A stretch of DNA of 64,000 nucleotides from NCBI GenBank assembly GCA_963812255.1, contig CAWEUM010000003.1, positions 496,001 through 560,000 on the forward strand, read 5' to 3'. Shown here one piece after another: positions 36,575 through 45,527 of the stretch. How positions within the stretch are numbered: the stretch's first letter is position 1; each line of letters opens with the position of its first letter. Source of the DNA: DATJGR01 sp963812255 (GTDB taxonomy: Bacteria > Pseudomonadota > Gammaproteobacteria > Pseudomonadales > Azotimanducaceae). Under the pieces are notes generated by a model. The model searched no databases, had not been told where the DNA came from, and saw only the letters and a program-made list of their open reading frames with translations. Both the position numbers and the translations under genes were made by a program.

Positions 36575-36631
36575 CCGTGTGAGGGGCGCGTGAACGGACA
36601 TGGGGAAATTCTTCACACACCCTTCACGCGG
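36575..36631. promoter_or_regulatory. Symmetric tandem-repeat operator between lipid operon and DUF6134 gene
   Basis: GTGA occurs at 36579 and 36590 (11-base period) and its complement TCAC at 36613 and 36624 (same period), centred exactly on 36603. The two 20-base arms, 36575-36594 and the complement of 36612-36631, match at 16 of 20 positions. Paired direct repeats one helical turn apart are typical of OmpR-family regulators. Here two such sites point in opposite directions, toward the desaturase operon and toward the DUF6134 gene. Confidence 0.65.
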
Positions 36632-36662
36632 CCGCGGCTACTGTCCTGCGATGCCAACTGGC

Positions 36663-36690
36663 TCGAATTGAAATCGGATCGAATTGAAAT
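36663..36690 (+). repeat. 12-bp tandem duplication reaching the DUF6134 start codon
   Basis: TCGAATTGAAAT occurs at 36663-36674 and again at 36679-36690, separated by CGGA. The second copy supplies the A and T of the ATG start at 36689, so the start region is duplicated. Confidence 0.8.
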
Positions 36691-37345
36691 GCGCGCACTG
36701 TGGCTTGCCTGTGGAATACTGCTGTTGCCGATCGGCGCGCAGGCACAGCAATTCGATTTCGGCGCCTACCTGGATGGTAAACGTATCGGTTTTCATCGAT
36801 TTACCGTGGAGCGCACCGGCCCCGACGAAGCGTACCTCGTGAGGTCGCATGCCGAGTTCGACGTCAAGGTGCTATGGGTTTCGGTGTACCGCTACCGCCA
36901 CACTGCCGTCGAGACCTGGCGCAACGGCTGCCTGCAATCGATCGATACGCAGACTCAAGTGAACCGCGAACGCACCACGCTCACCGGACACACCACGGCC
37001 GCCGGATTCGAAGTAGACGTTGCGTCGAGCAGTTCATCAAGCAATTCACCGGGCGGAGACACGCGGCACGAAACACTGCCGCTGTGCGTTGCCAGCTATG
37101 CTTACTGGAATGCCGACTTGCTGCAGCAGCATGACGAATTACTGAACAGTCAGACCGGAAAGTATCAATCCGTTCAGCGTATCCTCGCCAACGCGTCCGA
37201 TCGGACGCTGCTCGAACTGAAAGGCAGCGATTTTAGAATCGACGTTCTATACGCCGACAGCGACGGTAGTTGGGTTGGGTTGCACACGACGGTCGAAGGT
37301 GGCCGGTCGCTGGACTACCGGCTCGACGGTCAACGCGAGCGATGA
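36689..37345 (+). CDS. DUF6134 secreted protein
   Basis: 218 residues from ATG 36689. A signal peptide (about 1-19, ending 'IGAQAQ') is followed by a beta-rich domain with 'FGAYLDGKRIGFHRFTV', 'VSVYRYRHTAVETWRNGCLQSIDTQT' and 'LCVASYAYWNADLL', as in DUF6134. It is predicted to be periplasmic. It is divergent from the lipid operon across the proposed shared operator. A role in envelope or lipid maintenance is inference from context. Confidence 0.8.
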   Translation: MRALWLACGILLLPIGAQAQQFDFGAYLDGKRIGFHRFTVERTGPDEAYLVRSHAEFDVKVLWVSVYRYRHTAVETWRNGCLQSIDTQTQVNRERTTLTGHTTAAGFEVDVASSSSSSNSPGGDTRHETLPLCVASYAYWNADLLQQHDELLNSQTGKYQSVQRILANASDRTLLELKGSDFRIDVLYADSDGSWVGLHTTVEGGRSLDYRLDGQRER

Positions 37346-37362
37346 TCAGATCTCTCTGATCA
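37343..37362. terminator. Perfect palindrome across the two convergent stop codons
   Basis: TGATCAGA (37343-37350) and TCTGATCA (37355-37362) pair perfectly around TCTC. The left arm contains the TGA stop of the DUF6134 gene and, on the other strand, the stop of the DUF4382 gene. There is no T-run, so terminator activity is a guess. Confidence 0.5.
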
Positions 37363-38767
37363 CCTCTGTCGCCGCCAGACAGTTGTTGGCATCTCTCGTT
37401 CCGGTGACGCTGACCTCCAAGCCGAGGGGCACTGTGCCGAGTTGGGTCACGGTGGCGGTACCGTCAACAGTTTCGATCTGTGTCATAGCCGTCGCGTCAC
37501 CGACAACGACGCATTGGTCGGTGCCTGGCGTCGTCGGGGTCAACGTGTATTGACCCTGCCCGTTCGAAGCGAGGCTGCCGACCAACTCTTCTTCGGCAAT
37601 CACCGGCACGCCCTGCAACACGACGAACGCGCGCAGGAATTCGTCTGCGGCGCCGCGATAGACCACCGAGCCTTCCGTTTCCGTTGCTCGGCAACGCTCG
37701 ATACTCTCCCGCGATATCTGCGCCGCATTACCATCGGCATCCTCTGAGAACACTGCGGTACTGCCTGCGACACTCACTACACGCTGCGCGGGCGTCGATG
37801 AGCACGCGCTGTTCACTTCGTCGAGATTCATCGTACCGGGTGCCGAGGCGTCATTTGCATCGGCAACGAACTCCGAGGAGACACCCCGTTCACGCGCGAA
37901 CGTATCGCGCGAGCCCATTGCAATGACCGCGGGAACGAATGTGTCCGTCGATGCGGCCGGGTCGAACTTTCCGTAGATCACAACCAGATCATTGACGGCC
38001 AATCCGTCGAATCCATTCGATAGCGGATTCGACTCGGCATCGAAATAACTCGTGTCGGTATTCGGATCGGTGAACACACAGATGTCCTTCGGATTCGGCG
38101 CTCTCGCACCGTCGTCGGAGACGCGGCGAATGTCGCAGACGTTCAGCGTGGTCGCGTTGCCGTCGATCGAATCGACTGTTCCCTCGACGCGGAACAGCTT
38201 GTCGAACGCGGGCTCGGTGTTGATGCTGGCGAATATCACCGGGCGGAATTTCACTGCGCCGTTGCCGGTGGTCACGATGTGGATGGAACGATCCAGATTC
38301 AGGTCGACGTTGACGATGATGTCCTCACCGCCGCGAACCTGAAACGTGCCCTGTGGGTTGATATCGATCTTCTGAAGGCCGTTGAGCTTCACATCGTCGG
38401 TCTGGGTGACGTTTCCCGCCGCATCCGTCTTCACCAGAGTCAGGCTGTCGAGAATCAATCGGATCTTGCTGTAGGTGCCGGCGATGACTTCGCGCTTGGT
38501 CAATACTTCGGAGAAGTTGCTGAGTGCGAGGAAATCCACCTGCTTCGGTTCGTCCAGCACGAGGACGTCCTGACCCCCGTCCGACAGCAACCTGATCTGG
38601 CTGATCACCATGATGACCTGCGAATAGCCATCGACCGGCGCATCCGCCATCGTGATCGTGACGGAGCCGGTCGGGGCGCTGTTGGAAGAACCGCTGCCGC
38701 CACCGCAGGCCGCGATCAGTGCCGTTGCGATTGCCAAAGCCAGGATTCGTGTACTGCGCATCGCCAA
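37346..38767 (-). CDS. DUF4382 domain lipoprotein
   Basis: 473 residues. The signal ends in a lipobox at C21 ('ATALIAACGGGSG'). The DUF4382 domain follows ('GSVTITMADAPVDGYSQVIMVI' and similar, about 32-180). The rest is a repetitive beta-rich region with OB-like segments ('RVEGTVDSIDGNATTLNV', 'GLAVNDLVVIYGKFD'). It is probably an outer-membrane or periplasmic surface lipoprotein of unknown role. Its stop directly abuts that of the DUF6134 gene. Confidence 0.85.
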   Translation of the reverse strand: MAMRSTRILALAIATALIAACGGGSGSSNSAPTGSVTITMADAPVDGYSQVIMVISQIRLLSDGGQDVLVLDEPKQVDFLALSNFSEVLTKREVIAGTYSKIRLILDSLTLVKTDAAGNVTQTDDVKLNGLQKIDINPQGTFQVRGGEDIIVNVDLNLDRSIHIVTTGNGAVKFRPVIFASINTEPAFDKLFRVEGTVDSIDGNATTLNVCDIRRVSDDGARAPNPKDICVFTDPNTDTSYFDAESNPLSNGFDGLAVNDLVVIYGKFDPAASTDTFVPAVIAMGSRDTFARERGVSSEFVADANDASAPGTMNLDEVNSACSSTPAQRVVSVAGSTAVFSEDADGNAAQISRESIERCRATETEGSVVYRGAADEFLRAFVVLQGVPVIAEEELVGSLASNGQGQYTLTPTTPGTDQCVVVGDATAMTQIETVDGTATVTQLGTVPLGLEVSVTGTRDANNCLAATEVIREI

Positions 38768-38847
38768 CCCCTCTACATCGTATTGTGGTCACGGAACCGT
38801 TGCCCGGAAGCGCTAGAATCCGTGACCGGATGACAGGAGATCCTACG

Positions 38848-39258
38848 GTGTTCGATCTCAATAATTTGAGGACTGCGTTCGTATTCGCATTCGCGGTGGC
38901 TACTGTTGCCGCGGCAGCGCCGCCCCCCAACAAAGGCAAGCCGGCACCTGCGTCTGCAGCGGTGCGCCCCGTTTCAACGCCACTCGAACGGGTGGACATC
39001 GACTACGACGCCATCAAGCGCATCGCCGTCGCGGAACATCAGACAGGTTACAAGGCGCTGCCGCCCGGCATTGCGAAAAACCTCGTCCGTGGAAAACCGC
39101 TGCCTCCAGGGATCGCAAAGAAGGCGATTCCCGACTCGATGGTCCACCAGCTTCCAAACTATCCCGACTACGAATGGAAGCGCTGCGGTACCGATCTGGT
39201 GCTCGTTCAGATCGGCACGCAGATCGTCGCCGAGGTGCTGGCCAACATCTTCCATTGA
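38848..39258 (+). CDS. CigR-family (RcnB-like) small secreted protein
   Basis: 136 residues from GTG 38848, preferred because AGGAG lies 8 bases before it (ATG 38830 is the alternative). A signal peptide (about 1-24) is followed by the repeated motif 'LPPGIAK' (twice, spaced by 'NLVRGKP') and a C-terminal 'WKRCGTDLVLVQIGTQIVAEVLANIF'. This layout marks the anti-virulence regulator CigR/RcnB-like family; its function outside Salmonella is unclear. Confidence 0.78.
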   Translation: MFDLNNLRTAFVFAFAVATVAAAAPPPNKGKPAPASAAVRPVSTPLERVDIDYDAIKRIAVAEHQTGYKALPPGIAKNLVRGKPLPPGIAKKAIPDSMVHQLPNYPDYEWKRCGTDLVLVQIGTQIVAEVLANIFH

Positions 39259-39292
39259 GTCGCATTTTGCCTCACCCGGAGGATCTTGCGCG

Positions 39293-40510
39293 CTACGACG
39301 GTAATCGCATCGCATACACGGGTGTATCGACATGGCGAACCAGCAACGCCAGATCCATTTCGCGAAAGTAAGCAATCCGAAACCGGCCAAACGTGTGCGC
39401 AACATTGACCGCGCACCGGGACTGCCGCTGCGCATCGGCAATCGGATCCAGACTCGAGCCTTGTGTCAGACGCATCCAGTTTGCTCCACCTTCGACGCGG
39501 ACCGCGTGCACCATCGCTCCGTCGTTGGCGGAATAGTAGATCAGCGCGCCGAGACGTGGGGCATACTGAAGCGATGCGTATTCACGGATGCGCGGTCTGG
39601 ACCCACGCGACACGATCGGCGCGAGCGCCGTACCCGGCTCATTCGGGTCGATGCTTGCCAGGCCATTGCGCCGGTGCAGCGCGAGTACGATTCGATCGGC
39701 GAGCGGATCCATCTGCATCGCGTTGTGATTGGCTTCGCCAGGCAACTTGTTTGGATGGAATTCTCGCCACGCACCGACGCTGCCATTCGCGTTGACGCCA
39801 TCCGGCGCGTACGACACGAACGCATTGCCGCCGCCGTCGTCACCGCTGTGCCCCCACAACAGCCGCCGCTTCGCATCCCACGTGCTGAAGCCGCCGGAGT
39901 TGAGGATCGCCAACGGATGTTGCGGGCCGCGACGCCAGGTCAGCGAATCGAGATTGAACAGGTGCGGAATCGGCGCGGCCTTGACGTTTTTGCCGAGCTC
40001 TGTCTGACCCTTCAACAATAGATAGTCGTTGCCGACTGGGTCGTACTGAACGTAATCGTAAGTGTGTGGCGGCAACGGCGAGCCATCAGGATACTCGGCG
40101 TGCGGATAAACGGCACCCTCCCCGTACGCATCGATGCCGCCACCAACGTAGCCGGTGGTCAGCCGGCGCCATGTCCGCTCGCCGACATCGAATGCGTGGA
40201 CATCCGAGCCGAAATAGTTGTTGTGCCCGCCGCCGAACACGATCATCGCGCCGCACGTTCCATGCCGCGACGCATACACGGCGCTGTTCCAGGCTTCGGT
40301 GATCGACGCAAATCCCACGCGGCCGCGCCATGGCGAATCCCATTGCCGACCGAGTCGGCGCCGGATGCGCTCGCGTGTGGTCCGGGCGGGATTGAGACGC
40401 GAATCCAACGCCGGATCGTTATCGCTCAGAAAGCGCGTGCCAACCCGCGTGGGCGACAGCCCCAGGTCGGGTGTGTCGCCGGAGATCCGATACCAGCGGC
40501 CGGGCTCCAT
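39293..40510 (-). CDS. Uncharacterised beta-propeller-like protein (kelch-type repeats)
   Basis: 405 residues from ATG 40510. The frame is open to 40648 but would then run into the enoyl-CoA hydratase gene. Repeats resemble kelch blades: 'GAMIVFGGGHNNYFGSDVHAFD', 'DYVQYDPVGNDYLLLKG', 'FSTWDAKRRLLWGHSGDDGGG' and 'SLQYAPRLGALIYYSANDGAMV'. Homologues I recall carry a signal peptide; none is evident here, so the start is uncertain or the N-terminus is lost. The function is unknown. Confidence 0.7.
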   Translation of the reverse strand: MEPGRWYRISGDTPDLGLSPTRVGTRFLSDNDPALDSRLNPARTTRERIRRRLGRQWDSPWRGRVGFASITEAWNSAVYASRHGTCGAMIVFGGGHNNYFGSDVHAFDVGERTWRRLTTGYVGGGIDAYGEGAVYPHAEYPDGSPLPPHTYDYVQYDPVGNDYLLLKGQTELGKNVKAAPIPHLFNLDSLTWRRGPQHPLAILNSGGFSTWDAKRRLLWGHSGDDGGGNAFVSYAPDGVNANGSVGAWREFHPNKLPGEANHNAMQMDPLADRIVLALHRRNGLASIDPNEPGTALAPIVSRGSRPRIREYASLQYAPRLGALIYYSANDGAMVHAVRVEGGANWMRLTQGSSLDPIADAQRQSRCAVNVAHTFGRFRIAYFREMDLALLVRHVDTPVYAMRLPS

Positions 40511-40569
40511 GGCTGCTGCCCACGCGGGCGACCGCGAAGATCCACCAGCCGATTCAGCGTCCGTGGAAA

Positions 40570-41367
40570 TCAGCGCCCCTTGAAATTCGGCACACGCTTC
40601 TCGGCAAACGCACGCCGTCCTTCCTTGTAGTCCTCGCTGTTGAAGCACGCGTCGATCAGCGGCGCGACGTCGCGCGCTTCGACGCTGTGCGAATAGCGCT
40701 CGAACGCGTTGATCGACGCTTTCGCAGCACGAATCGTCAACGGTGCGTTTTCGGCAATGGTCGTGGCGTAGGCGCGTACACGCGCCTCTAGATCCTCGTT
40801 AGAGACGATGAAGTTGATCAGACCGATCCGCAGTGCTTCGTCGGATTCGAGAAACCGCGCGCTGAATAGAATGTCGCGCGCCGAGGACGGCCCGACGAGG
40901 CGCGCCAGCGTTGCGATACCCGCATATTCATAGCCGAGACCGAGTTTCGCCGCTGGGATACCGAAACGCGAATCCGGTGTCGCAAAGCGCACGTCGGCGT
41001 TCAGCGCAATCGCCAGGCCGCCGCCAATGCAGAAGCCCTGAATCATCGCAATGAACGGCTTCTCCAGATGCGACAGCCAGTAGTTGCCGCGTTGCGCGAT
41101 CTCGCCATATTCCTTGCGCTGCTGCGCATTCGCCCGATGTTCATCGAATTCGGAAATATCCGCGCCAGCCGCGAACGCTTTGCCACCGGCACCTTTCATC
41201 ACGACCACGCGGACCGCTGGATCGGCTTGAAAGGCTTCCAGCGCATCGCCGATCCCCTGCCACATCTCGAGCGAAACCGCATTACGCCGCTGCGGATGGT
41301 TGAACGTCAGCCAACCGATGCCGTCATCCACTTCGGCCAGGATCTTCCGGGTCTTCAGTTCGATCAT
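40570..41367 (-). CDS. Enoyl-CoA hydratase/isomerase family protein
   Basis: 265 residues of the crotonase fold: oxyanion hole 'GGKAFAAGADISEF' (about 61-74) and 'IQGFCIGGGLAIALNADVRFA'. The two glutamates of classical hydratases seem to be missing. The 'FGxPE' position reads 'FGIPAAK', and the second Glu position reads Asp ('SARDILFSAR'). It may therefore be an isomerase, hydrolase or decarboxylase-like member. It is translationally coupled (4-base overlap) to the CoA-transferase upstream. Confidence 0.87.
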   Translation of the reverse strand: MIELKTRKILAEVDDGIGWLTFNHPQRRNAVSLEMWQGIGDALEAFQADPAVRVVVMKGAGGKAFAAGADISEFDEHRANAQQRKEYGEIAQRGNYWLSHLEKPFIAMIQGFCIGGGLAIALNADVRFATPDSRFGIPAAKLGLGYEYAGIATLARLVGPSSARDILFSARFLESDEALRIGLINFIVSNEDLEARVRAYATTIAENAPLTIRAAKASINAFERYSHSVEARDVAPLIDACFNSEDYKEGRRAFAEKRVPNFKGR

Positions 41368-42566
41368 GCGATGGCTCCCGATTGCACGAGGCGTTCGATT
41401 TCTTCCGGCGCGATGCCGAACTCGCGCAGCACCTCGGCGGAGTGCTCGCCCGGATCGGGGCCGGCGTGGTGAAACGGTGTGTCCGCTGCAAACCGCGACA
41501 GGTTGATCGGCGTGCGGATCAGCGCGATGTCGCCGAGATCTTTGTGCTTGGCACTACGCGTCATTTTCAGGTGTCGAACCTGCGCATCTTCGAATGCTTC
41601 ACCGATCGTATAGATCGGTCCGCACGGTACACCGACGGGATTCAGGCGCGCAACCAGCTCCGCCGTCGTGAACCGTCTTGTGACTTCGCCAACGGCTGCA
41701 TTCAGCCGCACCCTGTTCTGCGCGCGGGCACGTCCGTTGGCATACATCGGATCGGTCAACAGATCCTTCGCGTCGAGCGCCTCGCAGAAGTTCCTCCACA
41801 TCTTGGCCGTGCTGGCTGCGAGATTGACGAGGCCGTCCTGGGCGGGGTACGTGCCCATCGGCACCTGCACCGGATGATAGTTCCCTTGCCTACCCGGCAC
41901 GTCTTTGTTCATCGTGTAGCGCGCGCCCTGGAAATCGAGCTTGCTCAGCATGCTCTCCAGCAGCGACGTGTGGACCCACTGCCCTTCCCCGGTGTGTTCG
42001 CGGTGCAACAGCGCCAGCAGAATCGCCTGGCCGAGAAACATGCCGGCGGTCGTGTCCGAGATCGCGATGCCGACCCGCATCGGCGGACCGTCCGGCTCAC
42101 CGGTGATCGACATCAGGCCGCTCATGCCCTGCACGATCTGATCAACGCCGGGACGATCGCCGTACGGTCCGTCCTGACCGAAGCCGGAGATACTCGCCAG
42201 AATAATGCTCGGATTGATCGCGCTGAGCCGCGCATAGTCGATGCCGAGCCGGGTTTTGACGTCTGCCCGGAAATTCTCCACCACAATGTCGGCGCGCGCG
42301 ACGAGCGCGCCAAACAGTGCAGCGCCGTCGGGGTGTTTGAGATCGATACACAGGCCGCGCTTGTTGCGATGAAGATTCTGATCGTCGGGACCATGCCGTG
42401 CACCGGTCACCGATCCACCCGATCCGCCATGCGCCGGGGGCGGTTCGATCTTGATGACGTTGGCACCCCAGTCGGCGAGCAGCCGCACCGCTGTGGGACC
42501 CGCGCGCGCGATCGTCAGATCGAGCACCGTGTAGCGTGACAACGGCAATGTGTCAGTCATGTCCAC
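41364..42566 (-). CDS. CaiB/BaiF-family CoA-transferase
   Basis: 400 residues of the type III CoA-transferase family: 'YTVLDLTIARAGPTAVRLLADWGANVIKIEPP' (quoted in part), 'NKRGLCIDLKHPDGAALF', and the catalytic Asp in 'PGVDQIVQGMSGLMS'. It moves CoA between acyl carriers. With the crotonase-fold gene it forms a two-gene acyl-CoA catabolic operon; the substrate is unknown. Confidence 0.92.
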   Translation of the reverse strand: MDMTDTLPLSRYTVLDLTIARAGPTAVRLLADWGANVIKIEPPPAHGGSGGSVTGARHGPDDQNLHRNKRGLCIDLKHPDGAALFGALVARADIVVENFRADVKTRLGIDYARLSAINPSIILASISGFGQDGPYGDRPGVDQIVQGMSGLMSITGEPDGPPMRVGIAISDTTAGMFLGQAILLALLHREHTGEGQWVHTSLLESMLSKLDFQGARYTMNKDVPGRQGNYHPVQVPMGTYPAQDGLVNLAASTAKMWRNFCEALDAKDLLTDPMYANGRARAQNRVRLNAAVGEVTRRFTTAELVARLNPVGVPCGPIYTIGEAFEDAQVRHLKMTRSAKHKDLGDIALIRTPINLSRFAADTPFHHAGPDPGEHSAEVLREFGIAPEEIERLVQSGAIA

Positions 42567-42706
42567 CGTACATTTGATCCATCCCTTCCAATTCGTTCAT
42601 CTATGGTCTCTCATGTCAACAATTCTCAACTACGAGACACATGTGGATGGACCCCGCGGCGATTCCGTCGCACGATCAATCGCGTTGAGAAGTTGCGGAG
42701 AATGCG

Positions 42707-43168
42707 GTGCCAACGACAGGGCCATTGAGTCACATCGACATCTCGGTCGGCCATCCGGATCGGTCGATCCGTTTCTACCACGCCTTGCTGAACGGACTCG
42801 GTTATCGCCGATGGAAGATCGAATCGCCCGAGTGGTCGGGCGAGCCGCCGACGCGAGCCACATGGGGCATGAAATACGCAGACGGTTCGCGCTTCGACAT
42901 CGAAGTCCGACCTTCCGCTAGGGAAAGCCGTGATCGTCGTTACGATCGATACGAGCCCGGACCGCACCATCTGGCGTTTCACGCCGAATCCGACGCACAG
43001 GTCGATCGAATATATGAAGCCGTCGTCGCGGTCGGTGGCGAGATACTGGATGCGCCTAAGAACTATGCAGGACAAGCCGGCTACGGGGTGTACTACTATG
43101 CGGCGTTTTTCGCAGATCCCGATGGGTTGAAACTCGAGGTGTGCTACGTACCGTCTGCGAATCCGTAG
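42707..43168 (+). CDS. VOC-family (glyoxalase/extradiol-like) protein
   Basis: 153 residues from GTG 42707 (GGAG upstream). The sequence 'LSHIDISVGHPDRSIRFYHALLNGLGY' and the C-terminal 'YYYAAFFADPDGLKLEVCYVP' give the two VOC half-sites, with His and Glu metal ligands. It is a single gene with no recognisable partner; the reaction is unknown. Confidence 0.88.
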   Translation: MPTTGPLSHIDISVGHPDRSIRFYHALLNGLGYRRWKIESPEWSGEPPTRATWGMKYADGSRFDIEVRPSARESRDRRYDRYEPGPHHLAFHAESDAQVDRIYEAVVAVGGEILDAPKNYAGQAGYGVYYYAAFFADPDGLKLEVCYVPSANP

Positions 43169-43184
43169 CGGGAGGCTCGCTGCT

Positions 43185-45527
43185 TCATAGCGGCGCACGC
43201 CGCAGTCGCAGCGCGTTGCCGATGACGCTGACCGAACTCGCGGACATCGCCGCGGCGGCTATGATCGGCGACAGCAACACGCCGAACAGCGGATACAGCA
43301 CACCGGCCGCGATCGGCACCCCCGCAGCGTTGTAAACAAAAGCAAAGAACAGGTTCTGTCGAATGTTGCGCATCGTCATCCTGCTGAGACGCACGGCCTT
43401 GACGATGCCGTTGAGGTCGCCGCCCAACAGCGTGATGCCGGCACTTTCAATGGCGACATCGGTGCCGGTTCCCATCGCAATGCCGACATCGGCGGCCGCC
43501 AAAGCCGGCGCGTCGTTGACCCCGTCACCGGCCATCGCAACCACACGGCCCTGCGCTCTCAACTTCGCGATCACGGCACCCTTCTGATCCGGCAGCACGT
43601 CCGCTTCCACCGCGTCGATGCCAAGCGTGCGCGCAACCGCATCCGCAGTCGCGCGATTGTCGCCGGTCAACATCATCACGCGGATGCCGGCCGCCTGCAG
43701 CGCCGCCAACGCCTCACGCGTGGATGTCTTGACTGGATCGGCAACACCGATCAGACCTGCCGGCCGACCGTCGATCGCGACAAAAATGGCCGTCGCGCCG
43801 TCGCGTCGCAATGCGTCCGCTTCGGCTTCTAGAGCCGCGACATCAACGGATTGCTCGCCGAGGAAGCGCGCGTTGCCGATCAGCACGATCTGTCCATCAA
43901 CGCGCCCATGAACCCCTTTGCCCACCGGCGAGTCGACTTCCTGGGGTTGCGACAATTCGATGTGGCGCTCGTTGGCCGCGGCGACGATGGCATGCGCCAA
44001 CGGATGCTCACTGGCGCGCTCGACGCTTGCGGCCAGCCTCAGCAGCTCGGATTCTGTCATCTCCGACACAACCCGCACTTCAACGACTTTAGGTTTGCCT
44101 TCGGTCAAGGTCCCGGTTTTGTCGAGCACGAGCGTGTCGACCTTTTCCATACGTTCGAGCGCCTCGGCGTCCTTGATCAGCACACCGCTGTGCGCGCCGC
44201 GTCCGACACCCACCATGATCGACATCGGCGTCGCGAGCCCGAGCGCACAGGGACACGCAATGATCAGCACCGCAACGGCGGCGATCAAACCGTGACCCAT
44301 CGCCGGCGGTGGGCCCCAGACCGACCACGCCGCGAATGCGAGCAGCGCGACGCCGACAACCGTTGGTACGAAATACCCGGCCACCCGGTCCGCCAGACGC
44401 TGAATCGGCGCGCGGCTGCGTTGAGCGTCGGCGACCATCGCGACGATGCGCGCGAGCATCGTGTCGCGGCCGACCTGTTCGGCACGCATCAGCAACCCAC
44501 CACTCTGGTTGATCGTTCCGCCGATCAGCTTGTCGTCAACCGCTTTGGTTACCGGCATCGACTCACCGGTGACCATCGACTCGTCGACGGCACCGCGCCC
44601 TTCCAGCAGCACCCCGTCTACCGGAATCTGCTCCCCAGGGCGAACGCGCAGCACATCGCCGACAGCAACGTGTTCGAGTTCGACCTCCTCGTCGGCGCCG
44701 TCGGGGCGTACGCGGCGCGCGATTTTCGGCGTCAGATCGAGCAGCGCCCTGATTGCACCGCCGGTGGTTTCGCGCGCGCGCAGCTCGAGCATTTGACCGA
44801 GCAGAACCAATACGGTGATCACTGCGGCCGCCTCGAAATACACACCCACGGTGCCGTCGGGTGCCCGGAACGCGGCGGGAAACATCCCGGGGGCAAACGT
44901 CGCGATCACGCTATAGATCCACGCCACGCCGGTCCCCATCGCAATCAACGTGAACATGTTGAGGTGACGGCTGATGAGCGACGCCCAGCCCCGCTCGAAG
45001 AACGGCCAACCGGCCCACAGCACAACCGGCGTCGCGAGCGCGAATTGGATCCAGTGCGAGGTCTGCTGATCCAACCATCGATGCGCTCCCAACAGGTGCC
45101 CGCCCATTTCGATGACGAAAACCGGCAGCGCCAACGCCAGCGCGATCCAGAATCGGCGCGTCATATCGGCCAGCTCGGGATTCGGCCCGGTCTGCGCCAT
45201 CGGCGTCAGCGGTTCGAGCGCCATGCCGCAGATCGGACAGGATCCGGCGCGATCGCGGATGATTTCCGGATGCATCGGGCAGGTCCATTGGCTACCGGCC
45301 GGCGCGGCTGGCGCGTCGGTCGGTTTCAGCGACAGGTAGCGATCCGGATCCGCGATGAATTTCGTCCGGCAGTTCGGGCCGCAAAAGTAATATCTGTGGC
45401 CGTCATGATCTGCCACTAAGGCGACCGGCTCGATCGTTACCGTCATGCCGCACACGGGATCGATCGCAGTGGCCGCGTTGCGCCCATTCGAGGGCCCGCC
45501 TGCATGATTGTGTGTGTGCGCGCTCAT
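43185..45527 (-). CDS. copA: Copper-translocating P1B-type ATPase
   Basis: 780 residues from ATG 45527 (ATGA overlap with the cytochrome gene). The N-terminus has a His-rich start, a YHS domain ('DPVCGMTV', 'YYFCGPNCRTKF', about 23-60) and a heavy-metal-binding segment ('CPMHPE' 83-88, 'CPICGM' 97-102) rather than classical CxxC HMA domains. The ion site CPC is at 425-427, phosphorylated D469 in 'DKTGTLTEG', then 'EHPLAHAI' and 'GDGVNDAPALAAADVGIAMG'. It exports Cu(I) from the cytoplasm. It is the last gene of the copper operon. Confidence 0.95.
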   Translation of the reverse strand: MSAHTHNHAGGPSNGRNAATAIDPVCGMTVTIEPVALVADHDGHRYYFCGPNCRTKFIADPDRYLSLKPTDAPAAPAGSQWTCPMHPEIIRDRAGSCPICGMALEPLTPMAQTGPNPELADMTRRFWIALALALPVFVIEMGGHLLGAHRWLDQQTSHWIQFALATPVVLWAGWPFFERGWASLISRHLNMFTLIAMGTGVAWIYSVIATFAPGMFPAAFRAPDGTVGVYFEAAAVITVLVLLGQMLELRARETTGGAIRALLDLTPKIARRVRPDGADEEVELEHVAVGDVLRVRPGEQIPVDGVLLEGRGAVDESMVTGESMPVTKAVDDKLIGGTINQSGGLLMRAEQVGRDTMLARIVAMVADAQRSRAPIQRLADRVAGYFVPTVVGVALLAFAAWSVWGPPPAMGHGLIAAVAVLIIACPCALGLATPMSIMVGVGRGAHSGVLIKDAEALERMEKVDTLVLDKTGTLTEGKPKVVEVRVVSEMTESELLRLAASVERASEHPLAHAIVAAANERHIELSQPQEVDSPVGKGVHGRVDGQIVLIGNARFLGEQSVDVAALEAEADALRRDGATAIFVAIDGRPAGLIGVADPVKTSTREALAALQAAGIRVMMLTGDNRATADAVARTLGIDAVEADVLPDQKGAVIAKLRAQGRVVAMAGDGVNDAPALAAADVGIAMGTGTDVAIESAGITLLGGDLNGIVKAVRLSRMTMRNIRQNLFFAFVYNAAGVPIAAGVLYPLFGVLLSPIIAAAAMSASSVSVIGNALRLRRAPL

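Noticed and set aside
40511..40648. N-terminal extension of the kelch-type protein to 40648
   Set aside because: It would run 79 bases into the enoyl-CoA hydratase gene and adds no signal peptide. ATG 40510 is kept, though the true start is uncertain.
43851..45419. 522-codon plus-strand open frame opposite copA
   Set aside because: A shadow of the P-type ATPase caused by high GC content; the composition is Arg/His/Asp-rich without conserved motifs.
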